Assembly (NCBI GenBank): GCA_020847855.1
Contig: JADLBH010000027.1
Coordinates: forward strand, 1-64,000
Length of the DNA: 64,000 nucleotides
Direction of reading: 5' to 3'
Source: Fimbriimonadaceae bacterium
GTDB lineage: Bacteria > Armatimonadota > Fimbriimonadia > Fimbriimonadales > Fimbriimonadaceae
A model generated the notes under the pieces. The model was not told the origin of the DNA. It ran no database searches and saw only the letters and a program-made list of their open reading frames with translations. A program made the position numbers and the translations under genes. How positions within the stretch are numbered: position 1 is the first letter of the stretch; every line of letters starts with the position of its first letter. Shown piece after piece: positions 20,322-31,913 of this stretch.

Positions 20322-21962
20322 ATGATTACTATGCTCACCATCGGGCATCGGGCATTGGCCGGTGTGTGCATTTCCCTCGGGCTGTGCCTTCCCGCTGAAG
20401 CAGGCCACTACGTAGTCTCGTACTCGGGCGGAAGTGTGACTACCACGGGGACCAACCCGATTTGCGGCCGTACTCTTTCGTACTCGACGAATCCGCAGAC
20501 GGGTTGGTACGGCGGCTCGGGAACTGCGGGCGTTTGCATAGATCCACCTCCCGTTCCTGGATCCGGAACCGTCGTGTGCCAAGGCGTCGTGACAATGACC
20601 TTCACGTGGATCAAGGACGCTCCCGAAGATCTGGAGGAACCGCCCGGCAGCGTGATTGTCAAGAAAACAAGCACTGCAAGTTGGGCGGGCGACGGCGGAA
20701 CAGCCGCGAACGGCCTCGGCGATCCCGCGCTTCCTTTAAGCGGGTTCACCCAGACGTCTACCGGCGTGAAATGGGTCGCCATCAATGAGCCCGGGCTTGT
20801 TTTCTCGCTCACGATCGATCCGGCTGCGTCCTGTACGTTTGAACTCGGCGGTTCGTCCGGGATGAACTCGGGTAGTGCGGGAGTCAGCGTCAAGGCCGAA
20901 AGTTTCCCGATCCGAATCCAGTTCGCGGGCACGACAGAGATGAACGGGCCCTCAATCCTGATCGGCCAAAGGCTTGTGTCTACGGTCGTGGGCATTCCCG
21001 GCGAGGTGCTGGACGACGACCCGAGCATCGAGCCCAACGACTCGTACACCTGGGAAGAACCGCCGGGCAGGCCGTTCCTCGACTACAGACCAGACCTCAT
21101 GCCTACGACATTCCAGGCTTGGGTCGACCCTGGCGCTCCGAGCATGGAAGCGTACTTTTCAAGTGCTCTCGATCCTGACAAGAAAGTCCAAGACTCCGTA
21201 CAGTACACGGTTCGTTGCGTCGTGCAGCTTCCCAAGTTTGGTCTCACGCTACACCCGAAACGGGAGGTCAAGGTCCACCGTCCGATCTATGAATACTCGA
21301 CAGGTAACGGCGGCGGTGAACCAAGAATCGGCAGCATGTACCTGCTGCGGCGGTTACCCAACAATTTGTACGTCGTTGACGAGACCAACCCGGAATGGTT
21401 CAAGCTCTGGGGCCAGCCGCCACCGGTTCCGCACCTGCCCGGCTATAAGGTTGGGGCGGCGGTGAGGCTCCAGGTGCTCGAGCCGACAGGGTTCGGGCCC
21501 GAGGTTGGGCAGTGGAACTACACCCAGAAGGGATGGCTAAAGTTCCATCTCAAAGATGCTGCCGGGAACAGCTTTCACAACACGGACTGGGGCATCGAGG
21601 GCCTGGACGGCTCGTTCCCTTACCCACAGGACGGCGGCCCGTGGCCGGCCGGGGCGACTCACCGAATGTGGGTCGACTCCCCTGGCGTCAACGTTGCGCC
21701 GAGCCCATACGAGTGGTGGGACATGCGTGACCGGTTCTGGCTGTACGTGTTCTACAAGCCTCCTGGCTCGGACTCGCGGTGGGTGCCGATCGTGGTCCAC
21801 CCGTGGCTCTGCGGAGGGCTGGCCGTGAAAGGGGCGAGCAGTTGGACCGCCTCGAACCAGGACAGCGCCTTCCTGGCCAAGGGCCACTACCCGTGGCCGC
21901 TCCCCATGTGGAACCGGTTCCTCGACGGAACTCAGATTACGTCCGGAGCCCCACCGCCGTAA
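20322..21962 (+). CDS. Large secreted protein of unknown function
   Basis: 546 residues from ATG 20322 (MITMLTIGHR); ATG 20331 is an alternative. The N-terminus is a signal peptide ending near LCLPAEAG. The mature chain is rich in Gly, Pro, Ser and aromatic residues and looks all-beta, with several paired cysteines early on. No catalytic motif was recognised. A second exported-protein gene follows after 56 bases on the same strand, and the two are probably an operon. Confidence 0.75.
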   Translation: MITMLTIGHRALAGVCISLGLCLPAEAGHYVVSYSGGSVTTTGTNPICGRTLSYSTNPQTGWYGGSGTAGVCIDPPPVPGSGTVVCQGVVTMTFTWIKDAPEDLEEPPGSVIVKKTSTASWAGDGGTAANGLGDPALPLSGFTQTSTGVKWVAINEPGLVFSLTIDPAASCTFELGGSSGMNSGSAGVSVKAESFPIRIQFAGTTEMNGPSILIGQRLVSTVVGIPGEVLDDDPSIEPNDSYTWEEPPGRPFLDYRPDLMPTTFQAWVDPGAPSMEAYFSSALDPDKKVQDSVQYTVRCVVQLPKFGLTLHPKREVKVHRPIYEYSTGNGGGEPRIGSMYLLRRLPNNLYVVDETNPEWFKLWGQPPPVPHLPGYKVGAAVRLQVLEPTGFGPEVGQWNYTQKGWLKFHLKDAAGNSFHNTDWGIEGLDGSFPYPQDGGPWPAGATHRMWVDSPGVNVAPSPYEWWDMRDRFWLYVFYKPPGSDSRWVPIVVHPWLCGGLAVKGASSWTASNQDSAFLAKGHYPWPLPMWNRFLDGTQITSGAPPP

Positions 21963-22018
21963 GCGATGTCGCCCGACAAAACCGACATAGAACGAACAAT
22001 GCAGAACAAGGTAACATT

Positions 22019-22933
22019 ATGAAACTCTCAAGAATCAATTCACCGATGCGCAAAATCGTCGCCGTCCTCATCGCGGCCGCCCCGATCTTTTGCCTCGCCG
22101 AACGGATCCCTGGCCCCGGGTGCCTCAAGATGCTGGCGGGCGAAACGGACGGCCTGCGCGTCAGCCGCCTCGAGGATCGGCCTAACGTGCCCGTCGCGAT
22201 AAAGACCTCGGGAGCGACACCGAGCGACCCTAGGTTCCTCCTCCCGGATCCGGAGGCGATCTGGACGGAGGAACACCTGACCCCGTTCCTTCGCTCGCTC
22301 GCAGGCATGCCGCACGACCTGGCCCTCCGGAACTGCACGGAGTTCCGGATCCTCCATCGCGGGATGCCGATGGGTGACGTTGACCTGAGAGTCGTCGAAC
22401 TGCTCGTTGAGCTCGACCGTGAGCAGGAGGCGCTTCTAGAGCTCGAACAGAGTGAAGGGCTGGCGATCCGAGAGCCTCACTTTGTCAGGAATGTGGATCT
22501 ATGGGCATACCTATTGGGCAGGGCGGGGCGCGTGTATACGAAGGCGTTTCGCTCGGATCAGGATCCACGGAACCAGTACCCCGGCAACAAGGTCAACGGG
22601 TCGAGGTTTCGACCGTACATTCCCGGTTTCGTGCCCTCCGCTCCAGAATCAGTGGCGTTCGGAGCCTACTATTTGACGAGCAGTACGACCTTCACGGGCC
22701 CGACGCGTCTACGGATCTTGCGCCGTGCCCACGAGGCGCTACCGGACGAGCCCAACGTCAAGAGGGCGCTTGCAGAGGAAGAGTGGCGGACCGCCAAAGA
22801 CTACGAGAAGGCCCTTCGGCTCATCCGCGAAGTGATCGCCGTAGCCGACCCCGGGATCAGGGGAGACCTGATCGGGGAGGAAGGTCGCTATGACGCGGCG
22901 CTCCGCTACCGGCGCGAGCACGGCGGCGGTTGA
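22019..22933 (+). CDS. Secreted helical-repeat (TPR-like) protein
   Basis: 304 residues from ATG 22019. The signal peptide is IVAVLIAAAPIFCLAE. The rest is largely helical with TPR-like stretches (VVELLVELDREQEALLELE; LRRAHEALPDEPNVKRALAE). It is probably a periplasmic protein-binding scaffold and may work with the preceding secreted protein. It converges with the gene at 22942 across 8 bases. Confidence 0.7.
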   Translation: MKLSRINSPMRKIVAVLIAAAPIFCLAERIPGPGCLKMLAGETDGLRVSRLEDRPNVPVAIKTSGATPSDPRFLLPDPEAIWTEEHLTPFLRSLAGMPHDLALRNCTEFRILHRGMPMGDVDLRVVELLVELDREQEALLELEQSEGLAIREPHFVRNVDLWAYLLGRAGRVYTKAFRSDQDPRNQYPGNKVNGSRFRPYIPGFVPSAPESVAFGAYYLTSSTTFTGPTRLRILRRAHEALPDEPNVKRALAEEEWRTAKDYEKALRLIREVIAVADPGIRGDLIGEEGRYDAALRYRREHGGG

Positions 22934-22941
22934 GCGGCCCG

Positions 22942-23598
22942 TTAGTGGGTACGTAGCCATTCGCTGAGCTGCTGTTCGGTCGCTTCCCAACGGTCGAGGT
23001 GCCTGCCCGGCCGTCCTTGGAGCGAGCCCTTGATCCCAAAGCTCCTAAGGACGTCGCCGTCTTGACGGATACCTTCCACAATGATGCGGTAATAGAGTCT
23101 GTGCCCGTACTCGTTAGGGAATCTCCCAGCAAACTTCTGTTGCATCGCTGCTGATATCGCTGGATACAGAATCATCGCCTTTGGCCCGTCCTTGGTTTTC
23201 GTAACGAAGAAGTTATGGTTTACTTCGCGGCCGACAACTTTGTAATACTGTGTACATTGCAAGCTAACCCCTTCGCCCACCCCTCCATCCAATGCCACTC
23301 GTCGGGCCCGCGTCGCACTCAGCATCGGGGGCCAGCAGTATTCGCGCATGACCTTAGCGAACTGCGCCTCCGATATACCGTAAACTTCGAGCTCGTTTGG
23401 ATACGAATAGTACAGGAGGGTACCCACATCGTGGGTCTCGTAGGCGACCGAGATGCGATTCGCGGCGGAGACGACGGACTCGTTCCGCCAGTACAAAAGC
23501 CAGGCCTGCCATCCGCACCATGAGAGGACGAAACAGCCTCCCGCAAGGGTGAGGATGCCCCGTGGGGTACGGGGCAGTCGGAGCGCCAAGCGAGGCAA
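22942..23598 (-). CDS. Single-pass membrane protein, last gene of a four-gene operon
   Basis: 218 residues from a TTG start. One membrane helix (about 15-37) is followed by a soluble domain with a central CTQYYKVVGREVNHNFFV segment and a helical C-terminus. No family was recognised. It begins 9 bases after the Cys-rich protein gene, so it belongs to the same transcript as the pilin-like and thioredoxin-like genes. Confidence 0.65.
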   Translation of the reverse strand: MPRLALRLPRTPRGILTLAGGCFVLSWCGWQAWLLYWRNESVVSAANRISVAYETHDVGTLLYYSYPNELEVYGISEAQFAKVMREYCWPPMLSATRARRVALDGGVGEGVSLQCTQYYKVVGREVNHNFFVTKTKDGPKAMILYPAISAAMQQKFAGRFPNEYGHRLYYRIIVEGIRQDGDVLRSFGIKGSLQGRPGRHLDRWEATEQQLSEWLRTH

Positions 23599-23607
23599 AG
23601 TCGTCGC

Positions 23608-23970
23608 CTAGCCGCCCCCTCCGGGTGGTTGAGGCGGTTCGCACCTGCTTCCTGCACCGCAAACTACGTTGAGGCAAGGGTTCGTCGTTCCGCTCGAAAC
23701 CTCACGGTAGAGCCACTTGTTGGGGAAGGTGTCGCAGAGTTGCCGCTGAACCTTGTTGCAGTTGTCTCCCGACTCGTAGCACGACCAATCCGTCCAAGGA
23801 TAGCCTTGTCCACCCGTGGATTCATCTTCGAGCCCGCACGCTGGTGCATCGGCCCCCACCCTCGTCGCTAGCATTGCGACAGTTGCAAGAAGTATGAAGA
23901 CTGCGACCAGCCCACGACCCATTGCAGCCTTCGCACTTCCGTTTACGTTCTTCGGCATTTGCTCGATCAT
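23608..23970 (-). CDS. Small exported cysteine-rich protein
   Basis: 120 residues from ATG 23970, chosen because AAGGAG lies 10 bases upstream. A signal peptide or anchor (GLVAVFILLATVAMLATRVG) is followed by about 75 residues with seven cysteines (PACG, WSCY, DNC, QLC, NPC, VVC, SRC) and a glycine tail PPGGGG. Disulphide bonding outside the cytoplasm is expected. A thioredoxin-fold gene two positions upstream could form or reshuffle these bonds. Confidence 0.7.
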   Translation of the reverse strand: MIEQMPKNVNGSAKAAMGRGLVAVFILLATVAMLATRVGADAPACGLEDESTGGQGYPWTDWSCYESGDNCNKVQRQLCDTFPNKWLYREVSSGTTNPCLNVVCGAGSRCEPPQPPGGGG

Positions 23971-24023
23971 GTTATCTGTACTCCTTGGGCGTTTATGCCC
24001 GGTCAGTGTCGGACTCAATTCAT

Positions 24024-24596
24024 TCAGAAGTTCCAAAAACCCTCGGGATCGGACATCGGAACTTGCCGGCTCCTCATCTTGATGGAACCGTTCAGCCGTA
24101 AGCCGACTGCCCGCACCGGACCGTCCACAGGCTCGTAGACGTTCAGGCTCCGGTCGTTACAGTGGTAGTCCGCAAAGAGCATTGCCTCGCCTTGGTACTT
24201 GTTCACGTAGAACTCCCACCAGTCGTCCGTGTGCAGCCACTCGATGTAGTCGGTCTTGCGCTGGAGGTAGTCGGGCGCCCCGGTCGAAACCTGGGGCTGG
24301 CAACAGCAAGGGCTGCGCCAGACCGTTTTCGGGGCGATCGAGAAACACGCGTCCGAAACCGAGACGTCCGGCGGCAGGCCCATGTCCACGGCACGGCCGA
24401 ACTCCACCTTGTTGTCGTTCGCCTCCCGATAGAGAGAAACGCCCAAGTAGATCTGCCTCAAGTTGTTCCTCGTCGCAGCCTCCTTACCCGCCATGCGCGC
24501 CTTCGAAACCACAGGGGCGAGCGTAGCCATCAAAATCGCCAAGATCGCGGCGCAGACCACGACCTCGATCAAGGACATAGCCCTAGCGCGTTTCAA
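24024..24596 (-). CDS. Type IV pilin-like / pseudopilin protein
   Basis: 190 residues. The N-terminus MKRARAMSLIEVVVCAAILA has the short basic leader, Glu+5 and hydrophobic helix of prepilins, but Ala replaces the usual Gly before the cleavage site. The globular part includes CCC and WWEFYVNKY motifs and resembles the DUF1559-type major pseudopilins of Planctomycetes and Armatimonadota. It overlaps the preceding thioredoxin-like gene by four bases. It could be a surface-displayed or secretion pseudopilin. Confidence 0.8.
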   Translation of the reverse strand: MKRARAMSLIEVVVCAAILAILMATLAPVVSKARMAGKEAATRNNLRQIYLGVSLYREANDNKVEFGRAVDMGLPPDVSVSDACFSIAPKTVWRSPCCCQPQVSTGAPDYLQRKTDYIEWLHTDDWWEFYVNKYQGEAMLFADYHCNDRSLNVYEPVDGPVRAVGLRLNGSIKMRSRQVPMSDPEGFWNF

Positions 24597-25147
24597 TCGA
24601 AAACACCCCGAGCACTGATGACGCGGCCGTGGCGATCCAGCCTCAGAATGGAAGGTACGTCGTACAACCCCGGCGGTCCATACTGGCGTCTACTATCAAT
24701 CACAACCCAGGTTCTTTCCTTTCTGGCGCTGACGAGCCTCCTGAGCCGATCCTTGCTCGAGCTGTCCGCCGTGAGGAAGATCGCGTCGCCGGACACCTGG
24801 GGAAACTTCGTCACGCCGTGGCGATCCATGCTACACGAATTGCACCCCGAGAGGACTACGACCGACGCGCCTTGCAATTCGCGCAAGGGCGTCCCGGGCA
24901 TGTCCGTCATCGGCAAGGTAAGCGAAACGCCGACAAGAGACTCGGAAGAAGCCAGCAACGACTTAACGTTCCGGGACGCACTTACGACACTACGGATCGC
25001 TGCCGTCCCAAGGAGCATGAGTACCGCGAGCAGTGCGATCCCCGTCGCGGCCTGGAAGGGGCCCAGCTCCGGGCTCCGGGCTCCGAAGTGCACATAGCAC
25101 AAAGTGTACATAACGCTTTGGGCCCTGTAGGTCTTTCGCTCCAACAC
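24593..25147 (-). CDS. Membrane-anchored thioredoxin-fold-like protein
   Basis: 184 residues (or about 172 from an inner ATG at 25111). A membrane helix (about 35-55) precedes a domain with the order of a TlpA-like fold: beta strand VVVLSGCNSCS (a CX2C active-site candidate) and then a helix. The cis-Pro segment is unclear. It heads an operon with pilin-like and Cys-rich exported proteins, which suggests a role in extracytoplasmic thiol chemistry. Confidence 0.55.
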   Translation of the reverse strand: MLERKTYRAQSVMYTLCYVHFGARSPELGPFQAATGIALLAVLMLLGTAAIRSVVSASRNVKSLLASSESLVGVSLTLPMTDMPGTPLRELQGASVVVLSGCNSCSMDRHGVTKFPQVSGDAIFLTADSSSKDRLRRLVSARKERTWVVIDSRRQYGPPGLYDVPSILRLDRHGRVISARGVFD

Positions 25148-25420
25148 TGGTGGGCGATCCGGGAACTCGAACGTGCGAGAAACACTGGGGACGGTGCCGA
25201 GGCAAGCACCGTTCGCAGCAGAAGCTGCGATGCCGCGTCTCGCCTTGTAGGCCCATTGAGGGCAGACACCAAGCCCTGCTCGGCGACTCCGCCGAGAACA
25301 GAGGGCACCGAGCCAGACCCTTGGGGAGAAGGCGTCGCGCCGTGTTCACAAAGTCTACCCCAACTGCGCTCTGATCGGAAGCGTCCGAACCCGTTCCCAA
25401 GTACGCTTCTCCCACCTGTC

Positions 25421-26821
25421 ATGCGAAATCTCGCCCGATCCCTTTGTGCGGCCGCCCTCGTTGCCGCCGTCTCTCCCGCCGCGCTCGCACAACGAACGCT
25501 CATGCGAGCCGAGTTCGGTCGGAAGGTTGATCCAGTTCGAACGATGCAAGTACGGTTCCTGGGCAGGCAGGGCTCGTCCCTCAAGGCGATACCGGCCTCC
25601 TCATGGGTGCCCTACCAACCCCCGAGCGCGAGAACATTGGACAATCCGGTCGTAGCAGTGGACCACTTGGAGTTCATTTTTTGGAACCAACTGAGAGATC
25701 ATTACGGACGAGAACCCCGCCTATTCCGTAACTTGCGGCATCGGTAGAGGGCGGTACTACTTTGGCCAGGATTACCAGAATCCCTATTGTCTCGATGATC
25801 TCAAGTGTGGTTCGGGCACCGAGGGCACCCGAACCGACCGCATCGGCTTTGCGTTCAACTGGAACCCACCTATCCAACTTCCGTGCTACGTCGCTGTGTT
25901 CACGACCGAGAACTTCGTGATTGATGGCGGGGGCGATCCCAACGATCCACAGGCGTTACAGTACTTTAATGGCGTCGTTTATGACTTTGGAGTGCTGGGA
26001 GCACGCGGAGATTACTACTTGGCAGACGTGGACCTCTCGCAGACGGCGCAGTACCACTAGATGCCTGCAGATGGTTCCGGGAGTTCTGTAACGGTGCGCG
26101 CAAGCGTCTACAATCCCGTAACCGGCGATCTGACCCTGGCGGATCACGCGTGTCAGATGATGTTATGGTTTACAAAACCCGGTAACCCTTCGTACCTTCG
26201 TGGACGATACCAATGGGACGACGACCAGCCTACGGACGGCACATGGGATCCAAGCGGGGGGACGACTATCTCTTTGCCAGTACATGCCCCATTCTCGCCC
26301 CGAACGAGATCCTTGGACCCACCCTTGCTTTCCTCAATTCTTCTGCCAACACATATACGGAAATCGCTCCCACGAGCTTCCGAACGATCTACGGAAGGCT
26401 CGACTCTGGCTGGCACGGGAGCTTGGCGGAAATTGACTTGGATGTTCTCCGGCACTGCCGTTTTCTCGTGCCCAACTCGACGGCTTTACCGATTGAAATC
26501 GAAGTGACGGGGCAAACGAGCATCGCGGTGCCGACCCGCGTGAAGGCCCGTTTGCTAGGACGAGTTCTCAACCTTGGCGGATACCGGCATGCCGTCCTAC
26601 AGTACAACTTTTCCAGCGGTGCCTACGAGGACTACGCGCTCGGGAACGCGACCACGGAGTTCTCAAGCGTTGTTTCCGACTCTATCTTGTCCGGTAACCA
26701 TGCTGCCAAGGTAAGCCAGTCAGGAGAACTGCGTGCCCGGTACCGACTATGGAAAGTCAACCCTTCCGCCGTGGCGAGGTACTGCTACGAGGCGGATCAG
26801 TTCATCTGGTTCGTTCGGTGA
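25421..26821 (+). pseudogene. Secreted protein gene broken by two frameshifts and one stop codon
   Basis: The reading begins with a good signal peptide (MRNLARSLCAAALVAAVSPA). Coding sequence then shifts by +1 between about 25676 and 25697 and resumes as CGIGRGRYYFGQDY. It meets TAG at 26058-26060, continues in the same frame as MPADGSGSSVTVRA and QWDDDQPTDGTWD, and shifts again in a run of six G near 26256. It ends with a C-terminal module like those of the genes at 10408 and 36270. From family knowledge, intact proteins of this type read straight through DYYLADVDL, PADG and QWDDD. The gene was once about 465 codons long. Confidence 0.85.
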
Positions 26822-27052
26822 TCATCGGGGGTCTAGCCACGGGCGGCGACTCATAATCTGGTTTGGTGCACGAAAGGATGGGTGTGACGCCGCCCGTTCG
26901 TCCGGCCAACTTCCTATGCCAAGGGTTTTGGTATGGCAAGGAGGTTTCAGGGACTTGCCGATTCGTTGCGAGCCCGCTCTCACCCCACCCGACGAGGGTG
27001 GACACACATAGACCGCCGTATTTTGACGAGCGTTCCCGTACTCCTACAACCT

Positions 27053-28468
27053 ATGCGTCTCACCGCACTGACCTGCCTTCTCGCCTTGACCGGTCTAGCC
27101 TCGGCCGCGAACCTGGACTCCCTCAACCGATCCCATGCCCACGGCTCGGCCCGCCTGGCCATGTCCGGCACGGGCTTTGGTAGCGGAGGGGCGAACTCCT
27201 GGGTCTCGATCGGCGGCACCCCGGCGATCCTCTCCTCCTGGTCCGACACTCGTATCGTCGCCTACGTACCCGAAGGCATGCCTTTGGGCGCGACCGAGGT
27301 CCGGGTCCTCGTAGCAGGCAGCCCGACCAACCCCCTCCCCCTCAAGATAGGGCCGCGAGTCCGGTCAGGTGGCAGGGTTCCCTGGCGGTTCGAGCTCGAC
27401 GACGACTACCTCACCGCCCCGCCCTACGTCGGTCCGGACGGTACCGTGTACGCCAAGGGCATCCACGGCCACACGTACGCGATCGCTGCCGACGGCGGGC
27501 TCAAGTGGCTCTACCTGGACGGGCTCACCGACATGGGCCAGGTCTCCGTGACGATGAACGGCGACATCCTGATCGGCGGTGCGAACAACGTTGCCCGGCT
27601 CAACCCGCAAGGGCAGCCCGTCTGGTGGGCGGGCGGGCTGGGTGTCCAGTTCCTCTGCGGCCCGAACGAGGGGCCCGACGGCAAGATCTACGGGGCCTCG
27701 AACGAGTTCTACGGCGGGATCGGCGCCTTCGAGATCAGTGCCTCGGGGCAACTCCTCCGAACCCACCCCATGCACGGCCGCTCGACGGGTTCGTCCTACA
27801 CCTACCCCGTCGCGTTCACCGCCGAAGGTTGGCACGTTTACGATGCCAGGCCGCGGTTCGGGGGCGGCACGCAGACCGTGTATGCGTTCCACTACGGCGG
27901 AGGGTTGCGATGGTCGAGGAGCGGGCAGGTGCCGCTGGCCCTCCCAGGAGGCCGAATCTACGTCCAGGTCGCGGGCGGCGAAAACAACTATGGCGCCTAC
28001 GACAGCGATGGCAGCTTGGCCTGGGCCCACTCCTACAACAACTTCGGTGTGCCCGGCTTCCACCCGACCGTGGGCCCGGATGGCTCGGTCTACCAGGTCA
28101 CGGGCGGCTCGTGGCTCGTGCGGTTCGGGCTCGACGGCCAGGTCGTCTGGATCCGAAAGTACCCGTTCACCACGCTCCAACACGGCTGCGTCACCCCGGA
28201 CGGGGCGATCGTGGTCTTCAACCAGACGTTCAACCTGACCGACCCTCGCCGCGTGCGGGCGATAGACCAGGCTGGGAACGCCCTCTGGCAGGTGGACCTC
28301 CCCTTCGAGGGCGGTCAGGCCGTGGCCCCCTTCCAGCCCTTCGGCCTCTCGCCGGACAGTCGGCGGGCTTATCTGGGCACCACCTCCGTCTCGCCGAGCG
28401 GCGACCCGCGGGCCTACCTTTGCGCCTTCGACCTCCAGGCGGGCGGGCCGATCTCCTTCTCCAAGTAG
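27053..28468 (+). CDS. Secreted IPT/TIG plus beta-propeller protein
   Basis: 471 residues from ATG 27053; a longer frame upstream lacks a signal. A signal peptide ([14 protein letters not shown]) is followed by an IPT/TIG-like domain (about 20-100) and six to seven PQQ-type propeller repeats ([31 protein letters not shown]). It is probably extracellular and ligand-binding rather than enzymatic. It converges with tuf, with a terminator between. Confidence 0.82.
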   Translation: MRLTALTCLLALTGLASAANLDSLNRSHAHGSARLAMSGTGFGSGGANSWVSIGGTPAILSSWSDTRIVAYVPEGMPLGATEVRVLVAGSPTNPLPLKIGPRVRSGGRVPWRFELDDDYLTAPPYVGPDGTVYAKGIHGHTYAIAADGGLKWLYLDGLTDMGQVSVTMNGDILIGGANNVARLNPQGQPVWWAGGLGVQFLCGPNEGPDGKIYGASNEFYGGIGAFEISASGQLLRTHPMHGRSTGSSYTYPVAFTAEGWHVYDARPRFGGGTQTVYAFHYGGGLRWSRSGQVPLALPGGRIYVQVAGGENNYGAYDSDGSLAWAHSYNNFGVPGFHPTVGPDGSVYQVTGGSWLVRFGLDGQVVWIRKYPFTTLQHGCVTPDGAIVVFNQTFNLTDPRRVRAIDQAGNALWQVDLPFEGGQAVAPFQPFGLSPDSRRAYLGTTSVSPSGDPRAYLCAFDLQAGGPISFSK

Positions 28469-28478
28469 CCCTGAGGGC

Positions 28479-28530
28479 AAAAAAAAGCCGACCCTCCCTC
28501 CGCCTGCGGCGTGCAGGGGAGGAAGGGTCG
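28479..28530 (-). terminator. Intrinsic terminator of tuf
   Basis: On the minus strand CGACCCT...AGGGTCG closes a long GC-rich hairpin followed by eight T residues (28486-28479). It lies 9 bases after the tuf stop and may also slow plus-strand transcripts from the propeller gene. Confidence 0.85.
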
Positions 28531-28538
28531 AGCGAACT

Positions 28539-29750
<1,212 letters not shown>

Positions 29751-29970
29751 TGCTTCTTGTCCTGTCAGTCTCTCTTCCGGTTTTTTCCGCACGAGGCAGA
29801 GCCACCAAGGTCAGTTGATCCTAGGCCGGATTCGAAGGCGCGGCGAGCCTGGGCCCAGCCGCGAACGACCGCCCATTTTGGCAGGTCTTCGCCCCACGGT
29901 CAAGAAGGACTAGGGCTAAGGTGGAACCATGGAACCCGCCACCGCCCACGGCGCGACCGCCGCACAAACC

Positions 29971-30000
29971 TTGACCTGGGCCGGGCGAGCCGGACATAAT
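29971..30000 (+). promoter_or_regulatory. Sigma-70 type promoter for the gene at 30063
   Basis: TTGACC (29971-29976), an 18-base spacer and CATAAT (29995-30000) predict a start near 30007, about 55 bases before the TTG start codon. Confidence 0.55.
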
Positions 30001-30062
30001 AAGCAAGATCGCCCCGAAGACCGGAGGCGGACGAGTCGCCGGGACGGGGCTGAGAGGCACCT

Positions 30063-31682
30063 TTGATCGCCATCCTCGCCCTCCTCCACAGCCTCCAAGC
30101 CGCCCCGTTCCAGCACGCGGACGTCACCGTCGCCGACCTCCTCGCCGAGCTCTCCCGCGAGACGGGCCATCGCTACGCCGCCTCCCCCGAGATCGCCGAC
30201 GAGCGCCTCGTCGTCTACGCCCGCCCCGACTCCGCCGCGAGGTTGCCGGGAATGCTCGCACGCCTGCTCGACTGCTCCTGGGAAGACGCGGGCGGAACCA
30301 GGCTGCTCGTCAGCCGACGCGACTGGGTTTGGGACTACGACGCCTCGCTCGCCAAGGCCGAGGAGAGCTTCCGGTCCGTCCTCGCGCAGGCCAAAGCCAT
30401 GCCCGCCCCGACCGGCGACTTCGAAGCCGACCAGAAGAAGTCCATCCTAAGGGAACCCCGCCGCGATCCCAAGTTGCCCTACAACACCTTGACCCAGCCC
30501 TGGCAGGTCGCCTTCGCCCAGAGCACCTCCGAGGAGGCCCTCGAACGATTGCTCCGAGGAGACACGATCGTCGCCGCCACCCACTGGACCCCCCGCGACG
30601 TCACCTTGCCAGGCGATGCCTCCTGGTACAGCGATGCGGACGAGCCCGTGCCGTTCGCCGTCGTCCTGAGCTACTCCGAGGGGTCGCTCCGCTCGCTCCG
30701 CATGTATGGAGAGGCCGGGAGCAACTCCCAGTCCCACAGCATCCAAGTAGGCCCGCACCCCTTCTCGCACGACGCCAGTCCGTTCCCCTTCCGTAAACCG
30801 GAACCCGCCTGGAACCACGACTCCGACCCCGGGGCCCGCAGCTTCCGAGAGCCCACGGTCGAGGCAGGTGAGACGCTCGCCCAGGCCCTCCGCAAGATCG
30901 CCCAGGAAGAGCCGCTCAGCTGCCTCGCCCTCAGCAACCCCTTCCCAGTAAGGTTCAAGGGACCGATCCATGACTACTTCCAGCAGGAAGGCTTCCTCCT
31001 CGTCCGGGGGCGCTACTTCCACCGGGCCCGCGATCTTTGGCAGGCCAAGGCGAACTTCGCCGCCCGCGAGTCCTGGCCCGTCCTCCGCGACCCCCAGCAG
31101 ATCCTCGACCGCGAGGTGCGCCACCCGGTCAGCCGTGCCATACCGGAAGCCGCCAACCTGGCCGTCCAGGACTCGAGCATCTACGCCGACCCCCGCTCCC
31201 TCGTCTTCCGCTTGTGGAACGCTGTCGGCCCGAGCGACCGCCAGCGGCTCCTCGAGTCCGGCATCCCCTTCGCCGATCTCCCCGAGCAAGCCCGCTTCGC
31301 CGTCCGTGGCGCGTTCGTCCGCCAGTTCGAGTACGAGGGGACCCTCCACAGCCTCCGCGCCCTCTCCGCGCTCGGCCAGGCCGGGTGCCGCATCACCCTC
31401 GAATGCAGCGTCACCGAACGGATCCACTACTCCCTCACGCGCAACTCGGGCGGTTCGAGCGGATGGCCGCCCAGCCAGAGCCTCGTCCAGGAGCACCCCG
31501 AAGCCCCCGCCTCGCGCTTGGTCACCCTGGCCGCCACCGTCACTGCCAGCAACATCGAGGCCCCCCACGCCTCCCCCGAGCTGTGGCTGAGCCAGGTCGT
31601 CGCCTCGGGCACGGTCCGCTCCCTTGCCCAGGACGCCCGCGACCCGATCCTTCACCCCGAGTTCCCAGTCGGCGATCGCTAG
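30063..31682 (+). CDS. Exported protein with an STN-like N-terminal domain, unknown
   Basis: 539 residues from a TTG start. A short hydrophobic N-terminus is followed by a segment resembling the secretin/TonB short N-terminal fold (VTVADLLAELSRETGHRYAA). The remainder is mixed, with no catalytic motif. Domains of this kind bind partners in the periplasm. It interrupts the ancestral fusA-tuf linkage. Confidence 0.6.
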   Translation: MIAILALLHSLQAAPFQHADVTVADLLAELSRETGHRYAASPEIADERLVVYARPDSAARLPGMLARLLDCSWEDAGGTRLLVSRRDWVWDYDASLAKAEESFRSVLAQAKAMPAPTGDFEADQKKSILREPRRDPKLPYNTLTQPWQVAFAQSTSEEALERLLRGDTIVAATHWTPRDVTLPGDASWYSDADEPVPFAVVLSYSEGSLRSLRMYGEAGSNSQSHSIQVGPHPFSHDASPFPFRKPEPAWNHDSDPGARSFREPTVEAGETLAQALRKIAQEEPLSCLALSNPFPVRFKGPIHDYFQQEGFLLVRGRYFHRARDLWQAKANFAARESWPVLRDPQQILDREVRHPVSRAIPEAANLAVQDSSIYADPRSLVFRLWNAVGPSDRQRLLESGIPFADLPEQARFAVRGAFVRQFEYEGTLHSLRALSALGQAGCRITLECSVTERIHYSLTRNSGGSSGWPPSQSLVQEHPEAPASRLVTLAATVTASNIEAPHASPELWLSQVVASGTVRSLAQDARDPILHPEFPVGDR

Positions 31683-31913
31683 CGGAACGAACTTCCTGAG
31701 TATCGCCCATAGATCGGCGACGATGCCCGCTGCATGATCCGGGCCGGGCGACCCGCGGGGGGCTCGGACCGGCCCTTCGGGCAACGACGGCTGCACGGGA
31801 GCCTTCCGCACCCGCCGAGCTCCCTTCGGCCGAACCGGCGAGGGGAAGGGTTTTCAACGCAGCACCACGATTTCGGCACATCGCAGAGCTCTGTGGTTTA
31901 GTATGGAATCAGG

